A stretch of DNA of 33,640 nt, taken from NCBI GenBank assembly GCA_900752815.1, contig CAADWS010000200.1, positions 1 to 33,640 of the forward strand, read 5' to 3'. This stretch comes from Bacteroidaceae bacterium. Its GTDB lineage: Bacteria; Bacteroidota; Bacteroidia; Bacteroidales; Bacteroidaceae. Of the stretch, positions 33,094 through 33,640 are shown one piece after another. The first letter of the stretch is position 1; every line of letters begins with the position of its first letter. Below the pieces are notes generated by a model. It had not been told where the DNA came from, did no database searches, and saw only the letters and a list, made by a program, of their open reading frames with translations. The translations under genes and the position numbers were made by a program.

Positions 33094-33640
33094 TTATTTC
33101 AACCACGACTGCGGATTGAGCGTACTCGTTTTGTAGCGCAACTGGAAATGGAGCACACAATTACCGGTAGCATCTGTAGCCACACGTCCCAGATGCTGGG
33201 CCGTCTTCACCCGCTGTCCGCGCCGTACGGAAACGGAAGCCAGATTGTTATATACTGAATAGTAATTGCCGTGGCGCACAATGACGGTATAGGAACCGCC
33301 GAAATTGGCCACCGTTACCACCTCGCCCGTAAAGATACTGCGGGCTTCCGCGCCACGCCGGCCAGTCAGGTTGATACCCTTGTTTTCCAACCGCACCCCA
33401 CGCAAGCCGGGCACGTTATAGGTGCCATAACGACTGGTAATGGCGTATGCTCCGGAAATGGGCACCGGCAGACGGCCGCGATTTTCACGGAAATCATTGC
33501 TGAGTTTGAAATCAGTATCGTCGGCCTCCTCAAATTTGACAGATGATGAGGAGGAAGATGACTTCTTCGACGCTGAAGACTTCGATGCACTCTTGGACGT
33601 GCCCGATGACTTCCGGCTGCTCTCGGCCTTGCGCCGCCGC
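33094..33640 (-). CDS. EnvC-like peptidoglycan protein with degenerate LytM (M23) domain, 5'-truncated
   Basis: The frame is open to the window end, so the N-terminus lies outside. Visible are a Ser/Lys-rich linker (RRRKAESSRKSSGTSKSASK and a run of Ser), DDTDFKLSNDFRENRGRLPVPISG and then a LytM/M23 fold ending SWLK. In active M23 enzymes the zinc ligands are H...D and HxH. Here the first site reads ENKGINL, with Asn where His and Asp belong, and the second reads VLHF, where the first His is replaced by Val. The domain therefore cannot hydrolyse peptidoglycan. EnvC and NlpD-type proteins have the same loss and work by activating amidases at the division site, so that role is inferred. It lies 46 bases before nadA. 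Confidence 0.85.
   Translation of the reverse strand, partial: RRRKAESSRKSSGTSKSASKSSASKKSSSSSSSVKFEEADDTDFKLSNDFRENRGRLPVPISGAYAITSRYGTYNVPGLRGVRLENKGINLTGRRGAEARSIFTGEVVTVANFGGSYTVIVRHGNYYSVYNNLASVSVRRGQRVKTAQHLGRVATDATGNCVLHFQLRYKTSTLNPQSWLK

Overview
The window reads as chromosomal DNA from a member of the order Bacteroidales. Promoter-like sites follow the Bacteroidetes -7 pattern TAnnTTTG. Two type IX secretion (T9SS) genes, porX and porW, are present, as is a secreted protein with a T9SS C-terminal sorting domain. The enzyme repertoire (GH3, GH89, formylglycine-type sulfatase, cytosolic sulfotransferase) suits a host-glycan or plant-glycan forager. Coding DNA is G+C-rich and the intergenic DNA at 27.2-28.2 kb is clearly A+T-richer. 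I cannot assign a genus. No tRNA, rRNA, CRISPR array, transposase or phage gene was seen.

Layout. 0-1.6 kb: 5'-truncated LTA-synthase-type sulfatase. 1.6-1.8 kb: a tiny promoter-hairpin-terminator unit followed by 21-bp repeat units. 1.8-6.1 kb: divergent priA (-) and porX (+). 6.2-7.1 kb: CDF metal transporter (-). 7.3-13.4 kb: a co-directional block of aroA, a small membrane protein, an ABC-3 metal permease, porW and a hotdog thioesterase. 13.9-18.7 kb: GH3 glycosidase, then a GH89 alpha-N-acetylglucosaminidase interrupted by an in-frame TAG. 18.86-18.95 kb: a 21-bp-phased tandem repeat. 19.1-21.2 kb: sulfotransferase and mutarotase. 21.3-25.3 kb (-): alpha/beta hydrolase, tcdA and a CPA2-type antiporter. 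25.6-27.1 kb: asd and tsaE. 27.1-28.2 kb: a non-coding region with a second promoter-hairpin-terminator unit, a second 21-bp array on the same strand, and a G18 tract. 28.2-31.8 kb: T9SS cargo and a secreted sulfatase. 32.0-33.6 kb (-): an EnvC-like protein (5' end outside the window) and nadA.

How the genes work together. PorX (regulator/PglZ phosphodiesterase), PorW (T9SS lipoprotein) and the 28.2-kb cargo belong to one secretion pathway. GH3, GH89 and the sulfatase fit degradation of sulfated, N-acetylglucosamine-containing glycans. TsaE (t6A synthesis) and TcdA (t6A to ct6A) are successive steps of one tRNA modification.

The most unusual signal is non-coding. Two intergenic regions 26 kb apart each carry a consensus promoter that runs straight into a short hairpin with seven Us. 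Their 7-bp stems differ by two fully compensatory base-pair changes. Each is followed, on the same strand, by units of a 21-bp repeat, and the same repeat forms a four-copy array at a third locus.
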